This document shows positions 25,453 to 34,227 of a stretch of 49,176 nt of DNA, piece by piece (the stretch's first letter is position 1; every line of letters starts with the position of its first letter). The notes beneath the pieces are model-generated. The model was not told the origin of the DNA. It ran no database searches and saw only the letters and a list, made by a program, of their open reading frames with translations. The DNA is taken from assembly GCA_012729815.1 (NCBI GenBank), contig JAAYCJ010000175.1:1-49176 (forward strand), given 5' to 3'. Made by a program: the position numbers and the translations under genes. This stretch comes from Phycisphaerae bacterium. GTDB taxonomy: Bacteria > Planctomycetota > Phycisphaerae > JAAYCJ01.

Positions 25453-25470
25453 GCCGGTCACCCGACCGGC
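25453..25470. other. stem-loop GCCGGTC-ACCC-GACCGGC in the leader of the binding-protein gene
   Basis: Perfect 7-base stem and 4-base loop, 46 bases before ATG 25516. No U-tract. It could be an operator or part of a structured leader; I found no cobalamin, TPP or SAM riboswitch signature around it. Confidence 0.4.
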
Positions 25471-25515
25471 CGGTAGCACGATGACAACCGAATCAGACAG
25501 ACGGATTACCGCTTG

Positions 25516-26454
25516 ATGAAGTGGTCTTGTTTGGTGCTGATAACATGCTGTGTGACGGCTTGGGCGGCGGATACCCAACCGGCAGAACCCCGACGGGTGA
25601 CCCTCGTCACCACGCCCCACCCCACCTACTTGTCCGCAGCCAAGGTCATCGAGGAGTCCCTGGCCAAATCGGGCGTGCATCTGTCTCGTCTGGAACTCAA
25701 GGAAAAGACTCCCCAATTCGCCCGAGAGTTGCGTAAAACCAACCCCGATCTGATCATCACGGTCGGCTCCATCGCCACCGAAACGGTTCTCACGGATGGT
25801 CCCAACGTGCCGGTGGTTCACTCGATGGTGCCGAATGCAGCCGACCTGGTTCTGCCCAATGAAAACGACCAGGCAACCAAACGAACGACGGGCGTGACGA
25901 CCGACGTCTCACCGACCGACCAACTCGCATGGATCGCCATGCTGGCCCCGGAAGTCCGGACGATCGGCCTTCCGTACAGCGACAACACCGCCCAAACGAT
26001 GCGTGCTTTGCAGGCCGAGGCCAAGGTGAAGAACCTAGTCGTCGTGCCGATCCCATCGCAAAAGGACGAATTCTCGAAAACCCTCAAAACGCTCTCGGAA
26101 AGGAACTGCCAAGCCGTCCTGATGCTGCCGGACGCCGGAGTCTACAACTCGCCCAACGTCCAGGCCCTGCTGCTGTGGGGCCTGCGACAGAAACGGCCGG
26201 TCTGGTCGTTTTCACCGAACATCGTCAAGGCCGGAGCCTTCGGGGCCCAGTACAGCGACACCGACGAGGTGGCCCGACAAACAGCCGAACTGGTGATGCA
26301 CATCCTGGCGGGTCATGACCTCGCCAAGCTGAACCTGCAGTACGCCAACAGCATCCACACCGCGATCAACATCCGCACCGCCGCCATGATCGGACTGCCG
26401 GTTGGCGAAGAGACGCTTGAGAAAGTGGATGAGCGGTTTGGAGACAAGCAGTGA
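25516..26454 (+). CDS. periplasmic ABC_sub_bind (COG2984-type) substrate-binding protein
   Basis: 312 residues from ATG 25516 (a TTG precedes it directly; no strong Shine-Dalgarno). Signal peptide MKWSCLVLITCCVTAWA, then a two-lobed binding fold of the ABC_sub_bind family. The pattern includes NPDLIITVGSIATETVLTD in the first lobe, VRTIGLPYSDNTAQTMRAL at the hinge and QAVLMLPDAGVYNSPNVQAL in the second. Relatives bind aromatic amino acids or related small molecules (TrpX-like). No ABC permease or ATPase gene is nearby; instead a TonB-dependent receptor gene overlaps its end by four bases (GTGA). It may pass ligand from the receptor, or sense it. Confidence 0.87.
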   Translation: MKWSCLVLITCCVTAWAADTQPAEPRRVTLVTTPHPTYLSAAKVIEESLAKSGVHLSRLELKEKTPQFARELRKTNPDLIITVGSIATETVLTDGPNVPVVHSMVPNAADLVLPNENDQATKRTTGVTTDVSPTDQLAWIAMLAPEVRTIGLPYSDNTAQTMRALQAEAKVKNLVVVPIPSQKDEFSKTLKTLSERNCQAVLMLPDAGVYNSPNVQALLLWGLRQKRPVWSFSPNIVKAGAFGAQYSDTDEVARQTAELVMHILAGHDLAKLNLQYANSIHTAINIRTAAMIGLPVGEETLEKVDERFGDKQ

Positions 26455-28454
26455 GGCGTCGACAGTCTGGAAATCTCTCATATTGGAGGCTGTGCGTCGG
26501 GCTGGCGGCGGCGATTGCCCTCGTGCCGACGATGCGGATCAACGCCCAGGATCTTGCCGCGACCGAAGAGGTGCTCGAGGACATTGACCTGTTGAGTCTC
26601 GAAGTGCCGGTGGTCGTCACCGGCGCGACCCGTCGAGCCCAGAAGATCGAGGACCTGCCCTACGCCGTGACCGTGCTTACCGAAGAGGATATCCGAAGCT
26701 CAGGGGCCGACCGGATTGCCGACCTGTTCCGGCTGGTGCCCGGCGTGGACGTTGGCAGCGTGCTGTACGGATGGAACGTCGTCTCGCCGCGCGGCTTCTA
26801 CTCGATGACCTCCGACCAGGGCTTGGTGCTGGTGGACGGACGCAGAATCTACGAGCCTGTTCTCGGCGGAACCGACTGGAGTTGCTGGCCTTTCCTGCTT
26901 GAGGACATCGAGCGGATCGAGGTCGTCCGTGGACCGGCCGCGGTAAGCTGGGGAAGCGGAGCGACCGACGGGCTGATCAATATCGTCACCAAGGACCCGG
27001 TCGACCAACTCGGTCTGACCGTCCGCGGTCGAGGCGGCTCGCGCGGCACCAATCAGGAATACCTTGGATACGGCTTTACCGAAGGCAAGCTGCGGATGCG
27101 GGTCTCCGGAAGCCACCAGGGCACCGACGGATACCTGGACGGCGGCCTCTGGAGCGTCCAGGACGACTCGAAGATCGGCCATCTGAGCCTCTACGGCATC
27201 TACGACGTCGACGCCAATGACACCATCATCTTCTCGGGCGGCAGTTCCATCGTGGACGGGCTCTACTCGCCCAACCCGATTGTCCTGATGGGCCGGACCA
27301 ACCCCAATTGCCAGTCCAACTACCTGATGACCCGATGGCAGCACCAGGTCGCCGAGGACAACCGCTTCGAACTGACCGGGTTTTTCAACGACTTCTTCCA
27401 GGACACCGGCATGCCGATGATCCAGTACCGATATCAGCAGTTCGGACTGGAGTTCACCCACTCATTCAAGCCGGCTGATCACCATACCCTGACCTGGGGC
27501 GTCGACACCCACGCCGATATCACCGATGCCGGCGACGCTTACCCTCAGTTCCTGCGCAAAGATTTCGTGGGCACCGGCAACATCGGCGTCTACGTCCAGG
27601 ACGAGTGGCAATTCGCCCCCAAATGGTCGCTGGACCTCGGCGGACGGATCGACTACGAGTTCTACGGCGGATGGGAACCCAGCGCTCGCGCCGCCATCTC
27701 GTATAAGCCGACCGATAAGTCAATGATCTATGGCGCCGTCTCCAGGGCATTCCTAATGCCGCCGGCCGCCGGACGGTTCGTGGACTTCCCGATGATGCTG
27801 TGCCTCGGACGGACGGTCGCCCTCCCCGACCTCGATACCACCACGCTGATGGCCTACGAGATCGGATACCGCCAGACATTCTTCGACAAGCTCAAGACCA
27901 GCCTGACCCTCTACTGGCACGAGTACAACGACATCTTCGGCTCGACCACCGACTTCGCCAAGGAGAACCAGCCGCTGGTCGACTCCCGATACCACAATTT
28001 GGGCGGGTCATCGATCTACGGCATTGAGCTCGAAGCCGAGTACCCGATCACCGACAAACTCCTGCTCCTGGGCAACTACACCTACCAGGAAATCGACTGG
28101 CGGGGCTCCACCCCCTTCGTCGGCGCCATGGACGCTCCGACGCCGCCCGAACACAAGTTCATGGTCGGCGCCCGCTACAGCCCGCACGACGACTGGCACT
28201 TCTCCGGCCACTTCTACTACACGGATTCGACGTTCGCCAGCAACCCGAATATCCCGATCGCCCCGCAACGGATCGATTCCTATTTCCGCCTCGACCTGCG
28301 GGCTGAGCATGAATTCTGGAACGATCGCGGCTGGATCGCGGTCGGCGTCAGCAACCTGCTGGACCCGGCCCATCCCGAAGCCACCTCCATCTTCACGACC
28401 CAGGCCCAGGTCCCCCGGATGGTCTACGGCGAGATCCGCATCAACTTTAACTAG
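26451..28454 (+). CDS. TonB-dependent outer-membrane receptor
   Basis: 667 residues from GTG 26451, with GGAGACAAG upstream inside the preceding gene. A signal peptide ends at INAQ, then a probable TonB box (EVPVVVTGATRR) and complete plug domain (DLPYAVTVLTEEDIRSSGA, then RIEVVRGPAAVSWGSGA). The ~500-residue beta-barrel follows with late family segments (SRAFLMPPAAGRFVDFP; YRQTFFDKLKTSLTLYWHEY) and ends in an aromatic beta-strand-like tail (RMVYGEIRINFN). It imports a ligand such as a siderophore, corrinoid or oligosaccharide using TonB energy. Overlap with the binding-protein gene implies translational coupling. Substrate unknown; no Fur box or B12 riboswitch was recognised. Confidence 0.93.
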   Translation: MRRRQSGNLSYWRLCVGLAAAIALVPTMRINAQDLAATEEVLEDIDLLSLEVPVVVTGATRRAQKIEDLPYAVTVLTEEDIRSSGADRIADLFRLVPGVDVGSVLYGWNVVSPRGFYSMTSDQGLVLVDGRRIYEPVLGGTDWSCWPFLLEDIERIEVVRGPAAVSWGSGATDGLINIVTKDPVDQLGLTVRGRGGSRGTNQEYLGYGFTEGKLRMRVSGSHQGTDGYLDGGLWSVQDDSKIGHLSLYGIYDVDANDTIIFSGGSSIVDGLYSPNPIVLMGRTNPNCQSNYLMTRWQHQVAEDNRFELTGFFNDFFQDTGMPMIQYRYQQFGLEFTHSFKPADHHTLTWGVDTHADITDAGDAYPQFLRKDFVGTGNIGVYVQDEWQFAPKWSLDLGGRIDYEFYGGWEPSARAAISYKPTDKSMIYGAVSRAFLMPPAAGRFVDFPMMLCLGRTVALPDLDTTTLMAYEIGYRQTFFDKLKTSLTLYWHEYNDIFGSTTDFAKENQPLVDSRYHNLGGSSIYGIELEAEYPITDKLLLLGNYTYQEIDWRGSTPFVGAMDAPTPPEHKFMVGARYSPHDDWHFSGHFYYTDSTFASNPNIPIAPQRIDSYFRLDLRAEHEFWNDRGWIAVGVSNLLDPAHPEATSIFTTQAQVPRMVYGEIRINFN

Positions 28455-28519
28455 GCGTCGCACACGCCGATCCGTCACCCGAGCGGGCCCTCCTTTCTTG
28501 TTTCTTCAGCCGGATCCGC

Positions 28520-28548
28520 TTGCCCCGCCGCCCGCCAATCCTCATAAT
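28520..28548 (+). promoter_or_regulatory. possible promoter of the Gfo/Idh/MocA gene
   Basis: TTGCCC (28520-28525), 17 bases, CATAAT (28543-28548). The -10 is good, the -35 weak. Confidence 0.35.
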
Positions 28549-28586
28549 AGTGGCGTTTTCCCAGTTTCTTTTATAAGGTGGACGTC

Positions 28587-29591
28587 ATGGCCAAGCAGGT
28601 TCTGGTAGTCGGCGGCGGATCGATCGGCGAGCGGCACGCGCGGTGCTTCGGCAAGGTGGACGGCGTGGCCGTCAGCATGTGCGAAATCAACCCGCAGCTT
28701 CTCGAACAACTCAACGCGAAGTACGCCTTCGAGCGGACGTTCACCAACTGGGACGACGTGCCACTGGGCGACTTCGACGTCGCGGTGATCTGCACGCCCG
28801 CCAACTTCCATCTGCCGATGGTCAGCCGAGCCCTCGAATGCGGCTGCCACGTGCTGTGCGAAAAGCCCCTGGCCGTCGACCCGCAAGGGGCTGACGAGGT
28901 GATCGAACAGGCCAAACGTTCCGGCCTGACCACCGCCGTCGCCTACGTCTGGCGCTGCAATGCGGCGACGCGGGCCCTCAAGGAAGTCATCGGCTCCGGA
29001 CGGCTGGGGCCGATCAGGCAGGTGGTCGGCTTCTGGGGCCAGCATTTCCCCACGTTCCGACCGGCCTACGCCAAGGTCTACTACAAGGACCACAAGACCG
29101 GCGGCGGCGCGATCCAGGACGCCATCACCCACAACATTAACGCCATCGAGTGGATGCTGGGGCCGTCGCAGTCGGTCTACTGCGACGCCGACCACATGGT
29201 CCTGCCTGACGTCGAGGTCGAGGACACCGTGGCGATGACCCTGCGATTCCCGCAATCGGCGATCGGCGTGATGACCATCAACCAGTTCCAGAAGCCCAAT
29301 CAGGGGTTCTACGAGTTCGTCGGCGTCGAGACCAGCGCGCGGTTCTGGTATCCGACCATGTCGGTCGAGGTCTTCGATCCGCAAACCCAGAAATGGGATG
29401 GCAAGGCGTATCCCATCCACGATCGGGACGAGATGTTCATCGCCCAAGCCGAGACGTTCCTGCGCTGCGTCGAGACGGGCGAACCGGTCCCGTGTACGCT
29501 GGAAGAGGGCCTAGCCACCCTTCGGACCATCCGCGCCGCCTTCCAGTCGTGGGAGACCGGCCGGGCGGTCAAGACCGGCAACTCCGCATAG
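28587..29591 (+). CDS. Gfo/Idh/MocA-family oxidoreductase
   Basis: 334 residues from ATG 28587, preceded by AAGGTGG. Rossmann NAD(P)-binding motif VVGGGSIGERHARCF at the N-terminus and the family hallmark CEKPLAV in the middle, with catalytic-type GGGAIQDAITHNINAIEW. The C-terminal beta-sheet domain (IGVMTINQFQKPNQGFYEF) is complete. Enzymes of this type oxidise or epimerise sugars, inositols or amino sugars, some for nucleotide-sugar synthesis. Monocistronic as far as I can see. Substrate unknown. Confidence 0.92.
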   Translation: MAKQVLVVGGGSIGERHARCFGKVDGVAVSMCEINPQLLEQLNAKYAFERTFTNWDDVPLGDFDVAVICTPANFHLPMVSRALECGCHVLCEKPLAVDPQGADEVIEQAKRSGLTTAVAYVWRCNAATRALKEVIGSGRLGPIRQVVGFWGQHFPTFRPAYAKVYYKDHKTGGGAIQDAITHNINAIEWMLGPSQSVYCDADHMVLPDVEVEDTVAMTLRFPQSAIGVMTINQFQKPNQGFYEFVGVETSARFWYPTMSVEVFDPQTQKWDGKAYPIHDRDEMFIAQAETFLRCVETGEPVPCTLEEGLATLRTIRAAFQSWETGRAVKTGNSA

Positions 29592-29617
29592 GCCCCGGAA
29601 CGAGCGGGCCAACCGCC

Positions 29618-29623
29618 TATAAT
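29618..29623 (+). promoter_or_regulatory. -10 box TATAAT of the FAD/Fe-S fusion gene
   Basis: A perfect TATAAT 27 bases before the ATG at 29650. No convincing -35 at 16-18 bases upstream. Confidence 0.4.
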
Positions 29624-29649
29624 TGACGTAACCGACGGCGGAGAGTCTG

Positions 29650-32496
29650 ATGCACGTGATCAACAGCAAACCCGATGCCCGTCTGGTCGCGGGCAAGCTC
29701 AAGGGCTTGCTGCGCGGCCAGGTCCTGGCCGACCGGGCCAGCCAACTGCTCTACAGCACCGACGCCAGCATCTACCGCGTCGTCCCGCTGGTGGTGGTTC
29801 AGCCGGTCGACGCCGACGACGTGGCCCGAACCATGCTATTCGCCGCCGAGGCCCAGGTCCCTCTGGCCCCGCGCGGCGCTGGAACCGGCTTGGCCGGCGA
29901 GTCGCTGACCACCGGCATCGTCCTCGATTTCACCCGCCACATGACCGGACTGGCCGACAGCGACGACGAGAACACCGTGCGGGTTCAGCCGGGTACGATC
30001 CTGGACCGCGTCAACCAGACATACCAGCCGCGCGGCTGGCGATTCGGACCCGACCCGTCCAGCGCCTCGCGGGCCACCGTCGGCGGCAGCATCGGCAACA
30101 ACGCCACCGGCGCCCATTCCCTCCGCTACGGCTACACCGATCAGCACGTCGAGCAGCTCGAAGTCGTCCTCTCGGACGGACGGCTGTTGACGCTCAGCGG
30201 GAATAGTGATGACGAACTGGCCCGACGGGCCTATCAACTCCTGGCCCCCAAAAAACACCAGATCGCCCAGCACTGGCCGAAAGTTCAGCGCAACCGCGCG
30301 GGTTACAACCTGCCCGGCACGCTGAGCAACGGCCACGCCGACCTGATCCGCCTGATCGCGGGCTCCGAAGGCACGTTGGCTGTGATCACCGCCGCGACGC
30401 TCAAGCTGGTCCCGGTCAAGAAGGTCAGCCTCCTCCTGCAGGCCAATTTCGACAGCCTCGACCTGATGGGCGAGGCGCTGCCGGACATCCTGAAATACGA
30501 TCCATCCGCGGTCGAACTGATGGACGCCGCCCTCCTGGCGATGGCCAAGCAGGCCTATCCGTCGCTGACCTCGGTGCTGCCGGACGCCGCTGCGTCACTG
30601 CTGATCGAATTCGACGCGGACCAAAAGGACGACGCCGCCGGACGCCTGGAGGATTGCCGCCAACAGCTCGCCCAACGCTGCGGCAGCCATGCCCAGCTTC
30701 GACGCTTCGATGACCCAGCCGACCAGGCCCGCCAGTTCGAAGCCCGCAAACGCGCCGTCCCCCTCCTCTATCGCAAGGACCCGATCAACCAGCCGATCCC
30801 CGCCGTCGAGGACATCGCCATCCCGCCCGAAAAGATGGCCCAGTACGTCGCCGGCATGCAGCAGATCTTCCAGAAGCACGACCTCCAAGCCACCTACTAC
30901 GCCCACGCCGGACCCGGTGAACTGCACATCCGACCCTACCTCGACCTGCGAACGCCCGAACACCGCAAGGTCCTCGCTCAACTCGCCCGTGAAGCCTATC
31001 AGTTGACCTGGCAGCTCGGCGGCACGATCAGCGGCGAACACGGCGTCGGCCTCCTGCGGGGCTGGGCCCTCCGCAAGCAGTACGGCCCGGTCTACGACCT
31101 GATGGCCGAGGTCAAAAAACTCTTCGACCCGCAGAACATCCTGAACCCCGGCAAGATCATCACCGAGGAAACCGACCTGCCGCTCGATGCGATCCGCGCC
31201 GAGGTCGCGCCGACCGCCAGGGCCTCGCAGAACGTCCTGGACTTCGGCGAACGCGACCTGTTCCGCATGGCCGACCTGTGCAACGGGTGCGGCGAGTGCA
31301 AGTCGTGCAGCGGCGACCAGCTCATGTGCCCGGTGTTCCGGGCCAGGAATGATGAGGCCCTCTCGCCTCGCGGCCGGGCGGCGATCCTCCGCGAGTACCT
31401 GGCCGGCAACCTGACCGACGAGGACCTCCAAAGCTATCCGGGCGACCTGAGCATGGACCTGTGCCTGCTCTGCGGCAACTGCGCCCGCGAGTGCCCCAGC
31501 GGCGTCGATACGCCCACGCTCGTCATCGAAGCCCGCGCCCGCCGCAACGCCGTCCGACGGCCCAAGCTCAGCCAGCGGTTCTTCGCCCACAGCGACAAGG
31601 TCATCGCCCTCGCCTCCAAATTCGGTCCCATCTCCGACCTGATGTCGCGAAACCCGCTGGTCAAACGAGTCTTCGAACTCGCCTTCAACGTGCATCCGGC
31701 CCGGTCGATGCCGCCGTTCGCCTCAGCCGGGTTCCTGTGGAAAATCCGCCGACTCGTCAAGAAGTACAAGGTGGAGAAACCCGTCCACCGCGCCGTCTGG
31801 TTCCTCGACCTGATGCCGCGATACCACGATCCAGCCCTCGCCGAAGCGTTCGTCCAGGTCTGCGCCAAGAACGGCATTGAGCTGGTCGTTCCGCCGCAGA
31901 AACCCTCCGGCATTACCGAACTGGTCTACGGCCACATCGACAGCGCCCGGCGAATGGCCCGATACAACCTCGACCATCTCAACGCCGCCCTCGCCGACGC
32001 CGAGATGATCCTGTGCCTTGAACCGACCGCCACGCTGTGCCTCAAGAAGGAATACGCCTACCTCGTCCGCAGCGGCAAGACCGTCACGGTGGCCGACGCG
32101 GCGAAGGACGCCACCGCTTTCCTGCTTGAACTGGCCCGCGAAGGCAGGCTCAACACCGACCTGACCGCCAAGCCGATGCACCTGGCCTATCACTGCCCGT
32201 GCCACACCCGCCTGCTGGGCCTCGAAAGCCCCGGCCGCGAACTGCTCGCGATGATCCCGGAACTGAAAGTCACCCCCCTTCCCGCCCAATGCTGCGGCCT
32301 CTCCGGGACTTTCGGCATGCAGGCCGACAAGTACGGCCTCTCGATGCAGATCGCCGAAACCCTCCGCGCCGCCGTCGAAACACTCCACCCCGACGCCACC
32401 GCCTCCGAATGCTCCACCTGCCGAATGCAGCTCCACCACCTCGCCAACCTCCCCAGCCGCCACCCCATCGAACTCCTCGCCCAGGCATACGGCTGA
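29650..32496 (+). CDS. FAD-linked oxidase fused to Fe-S/CCG subunit (GlcD-GlcF or D-lactate dehydrogenase type)
   Basis: 948 residues. Residues ~35-250 form the PCMH-type FAD-binding domain (APRGAGTGLAGES; ATVGGSIGNNATGAHSLRYG), followed by the FAD-oxidase C-terminal domain with GEHGVGLLRGW. The second half has two 4Fe-4S sites: Cys544, 547, 550 and 560 (an additional Cys553 is present), and Cys605, 608, 611 and 615. A CCG-type cysteine-rich domain (CPCHTRLLG then CCGLSGTFG) ends the protein; the first CCG unit lacks its cysteines. Membrane-peripheral oxidase of D-lactate, glycolate or D-2-hydroxyglutarate, with electrons passed through the Fe-S half to the quinone pool. Substrate not assignable. 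Confidence 0.9.
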   Translation: MHVINSKPDARLVAGKLKGLLRGQVLADRASQLLYSTDASIYRVVPLVVVQPVDADDVARTMLFAAEAQVPLAPRGAGTGLAGESLTTGIVLDFTRHMTGLADSDDENTVRVQPGTILDRVNQTYQPRGWRFGPDPSSASRATVGGSIGNNATGAHSLRYGYTDQHVEQLEVVLSDGRLLTLSGNSDDELARRAYQLLAPKKHQIAQHWPKVQRNRAGYNLPGTLSNGHADLIRLIAGSEGTLAVITAATLKLVPVKKVSLLLQANFDSLDLMGEALPDILKYDPSAVELMDAALLAMAKQAYPSLTSVLPDAAASLLIEFDADQKDDAAGRLEDCRQQLAQRCGSHAQLRRFDDPADQARQFEARKRAVPLLYRKDPINQPIPAVEDIAIPPEKMAQYVAGMQQIFQKHDLQATYYAHAGPGELHIRPYLDLRTPEHRKVLAQLAREAYQLTWQLGGTISGEHGVGLLRGWALRKQYGPVYDLMAEVKKLFDPQNILNPGKIITEETDLPLDAIRAEVAPTARASQNVLDFGERDLFRMADLCNGCGECKSCSGDQLMCPVFRARNDEALSPRGRAAILREYLAGNLTDEDLQSYPGDLSMDLCLLCGNCARECPSGVDTPTLVIEARARRNAVRRPKLSQRFFAHSDKVIALASKFGPISDLMSRNPLVKRVFELAFNVHPARSMPPFASAGFLWKIRRLVKKYKVEKPVHRAVWFLDLMPRYHDPALAEAFVQVCAKNGIELVVPPQKPSGITELVYGHIDSARRMARYNLDHLNAALADAEMILCLEPTATLCLKKEYAYLVRSGKTVTVADAAKDATAFLLELAREGRLNTDLTAKPMHLAYHCPCHTRLLGLESPGRELLAMIPELKVTPLPAQCCGLSGTFGMQADKYGLSMQIAETLRAAVETLHPDATASECSTCRMQLHHLANLPSRHPIELLAQAYG

Positions 32497-32497
32497 T

Positions 32498-32527
32498 TTG
32501 ACAAGATCAGGCGACCCGATTTATAAT
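32498..32527 (+). promoter_or_regulatory. strong promoter of the MNT-HEPN pair, leaderless start
   Basis: TTGACA (32498-32503), 18 bases, TATAAT (32522-32527): both boxes perfect. Transcription should begin around 32534-32536, at or next to the ATG at 32536, and there is no Shine-Dalgarno sequence, so the message is probably leaderless. Confidence 0.7.
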
Positions 32528-32535
32528 ACTCATCC

Positions 32536-32853
32536 ATGATTAGCGAGAGCATCCTTCAACAAGCGACCGATATCCTCGTGGAACGATTTGCCCCGCAGAG
32601 GATCATCCTGTTCGGCTCGCATGCCCGCGGCGACGCCGACGAGCGAAGTGACGCCGACATCCTGGTCATCTGCACGTTCTCGGGTAGCCGGCGGGCTGTG
32701 ATGGTGGCCATGGATCGGGCCCTGCGCGGCTTGGGATTGGCCCGCGACATCATCGTTCTTTCGCCCGAGGAATTCGAGCGGGACCGCGACATCCCCGGAA
32801 CCATCGCCAGACCCGCATCGCGCGAAGGCAGGACGCTCTATGAAAGAAACTGA
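32536..32853 (+). CDS. MNT-type minimal nucleotidyltransferase antitoxin
   Basis: 105 residues. Minimal nucleotidyltransferase of the MNT family with the signature GS-x10-D-x-D: Gly27-Ser28, Asp39 and Asp41 (LFGSHARGDADERSDADILV). The partner HEPN gene overlaps it by 14 bases. In the known HEPN-MNT systems the MNT protein neutralises the HEPN RNase, sometimes by oligoAMPylation of a Tyr near its active site. The start is next to the predicted transcription start. Likely a chromosomal toxin-antitoxin or phage-defence unit. Confidence 0.9.
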   Translation: MISESILQQATDILVERFAPQRIILFGSHARGDADERSDADILVICTFSGSRRAVMVAMDRALRGLGLARDIIVLSPEEFERDRDIPGTIARPASREGRTLYERN

Positions 32854-33259
32854 TCGGCAGCGCATGCGGAAGGTTGCGGAATGGCTGGCCTTTGCCGATG
32901 ATGACATACGTCTTGCCCGACACGCAATGGCAATGGAGTCACCCGTGCCTTACCGCCTCGTCGCATACCACGCTCAGCAGTGCGCCGAGAAGCATCTCAA
33001 GGCGTTTCTCGTCTCCCGCAACGTCGACTTCCCGTACACGCACAACATTTCAACGCTGCTGGAGCTATGCACCCCACATACCGACTGGAGCGAAACGCTT
33101 GCGGAAGCGGAAGAATTGACGCCTCACGCCATCACCACCCGGTACCCCGGTCTCCATGATCAGGTCGGTCGCGATGACGTAACTCGCGCCATGGACCTTG
33201 CGGAACGTGTGCGAAAGGTGGTGCGAGAAGCACTGGGCGAGATGGGCAGGGAGTTCTGA
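32840..33259 (+). CDS. HEPN-domain toxin of the MNT-HEPN pair
   Basis: 139 residues. All-helical HEPN domain with the RNase-type motif R-x4-H at Arg39-His44 (YRLVAYHAQQCAEKHLKAFL) and the conserved HNISTLLELC segment. A Shine-Dalgarno-like AGGCAGGA lies inside the end of the MNT gene, which overlaps by 14 bases, so translation is coupled. The pair stands between two unrelated metabolic genes, typical for a mobile toxin-antitoxin module; it has no visible terminator. Confidence 0.9.
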   Translation: MKETDRQRMRKVAEWLAFADDDIRLARHAMAMESPVPYRLVAYHAQQCAEKHLKAFLVSRNVDFPYTHNISTLLELCTPHTDWSETLAEAEELTPHAITTRYPGLHDQVGRDDVTRAMDLAERVRKVVREALGEMGREF

Positions 33260-33348
33260 TTACTGTTGGCACAACCTGATCCGCTTCTTCCGGCTTCCTC
33301 ACGGACGCAGCCTGCTCAAAACGGTTGGACCTAGCGAGAGGTGACTGA

Positions 33349-34158
33349 GTGCAGAACATTCTGAAGAAGGTCAGCTACCATGCCGTCTACGACGATTCGA
33401 TTCTGGACGCGCTTCAGTTTGCGCGGCAGCATGGTTTTACCGGAGTCCAGGTGGCGGCGGAGACGCCGCATCTGGACGTCACGAACCTGACCGACGGCCA
33501 GTGCGCCGAAATCGCCGCGTTCTGCTGCGAACACAATCTGCGAACGACCTTGCACGGACCGGACTTCACCGCGTCGCTCTTTGCCACCAACCGCCTTCTG
33601 CGGGAAGGCCTGTTTGGCTACCTGAACTCGCTGATCCAAGCCGCCGAGAAGCTCGGCTGCCCCATCATCACGCTGCACGCGGGAGCACCTCCGAGCTTTG
33701 GCACATCCCCGCGTACGGGACGTTCGATCTCTGAAGCGGACGCCAAAACATTCCAGCGGGCATTGGAGGAGAACCTCCGTCGCCTGAGCGAAATGACCGG
33801 CGAGCGGGTAACCGTCTGCATCGAAAACTTCCAGCTCACACCCATGGCAACGGAGGCGCTCGAACCCTTTCTCGAACGCGGCGAGCTTGCGCTCTGCTGG
33901 GACCTGCCCAAGGCCCACGACGACCCGCATGTCCAGGCCTTCATGTGGCGGAACCTCAGCCGCATCCGCCAGGTCCACCTCCACGACGTCACCGACGGTT
34001 CCTCCCATCAGGTCATCGGCACAGGCTCGATGGACTTTGACGCCTATCTGCCCCGCTTGGCGCAAGCCGACGTCCTCGACTACTGCATCGAAGTCCGCCC
34101 ACGGGAAAAAGCCCTCGAAAGCCTCGATAATCTCAAGCAACTCGTCCAGCGCCACTGA
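33349..34158 (+). CDS. sugar phosphate isomerase/epimerase-like TIM-barrel protein
   Basis: 269 residues from GTG 33349, with GAGAGG seven bases upstream. AP-endonuclease-2/xylose-isomerase-like TIM barrel: metal and substrate positions are suggested by LRTTLHGPDF, IITLHAGAPP, VTVCIENFQLTPM (Glu), LCWDLPKAHDDPH (Asp/His) and RQVHLHDVTDG. Probably a sugar epimerase or isomerase in the same catabolic network as the oxidoreductases in this window; DNA endonuclease activity is unlikely as key residues of EndoIV are not obvious. No partner gene adjacent. Confidence 0.83.
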   Translation: MQNILKKVSYHAVYDDSILDALQFARQHGFTGVQVAAETPHLDVTNLTDGQCAEIAAFCCEHNLRTTLHGPDFTASLFATNRLLREGLFGYLNSLIQAAEKLGCPIITLHAGAPPSFGTSPRTGRSISEADAKTFQRALEENLRRLSEMTGERVTVCIENFQLTPMATEALEPFLERGELALCWDLPKAHDDPHVQAFMWRNLSRIRQVHLHDVTDGSSHQVIGTGSMDFDAYLPRLAQADVLDYCIEVRPREKALESLDNLKQLVQRH

Positions 34159-34227
34159 CGATCCGTCTTCAAAGAGCCGCGACTGTGAGGGAGCGGGGCC
34201 TACCTACACATCGTCACCAACAAGCCG

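Noticed and set aside
25331-25515. Possible cobalamin or c-di-GMP riboswitch before the binding-protein/TonB genes
   Set aside because: The region has a hairpin and a CGAAAG loop, but neither the B12 box nor the conserved c-di-GMP core could be found.
32498-33259. MNT-HEPN pair as part of a larger defence island
   Set aside because: Neighbours are an FAD/Fe-S oxidase and a sugar isomerase; no other defence gene lies within several kb, apart from the orphan methyltransferase.
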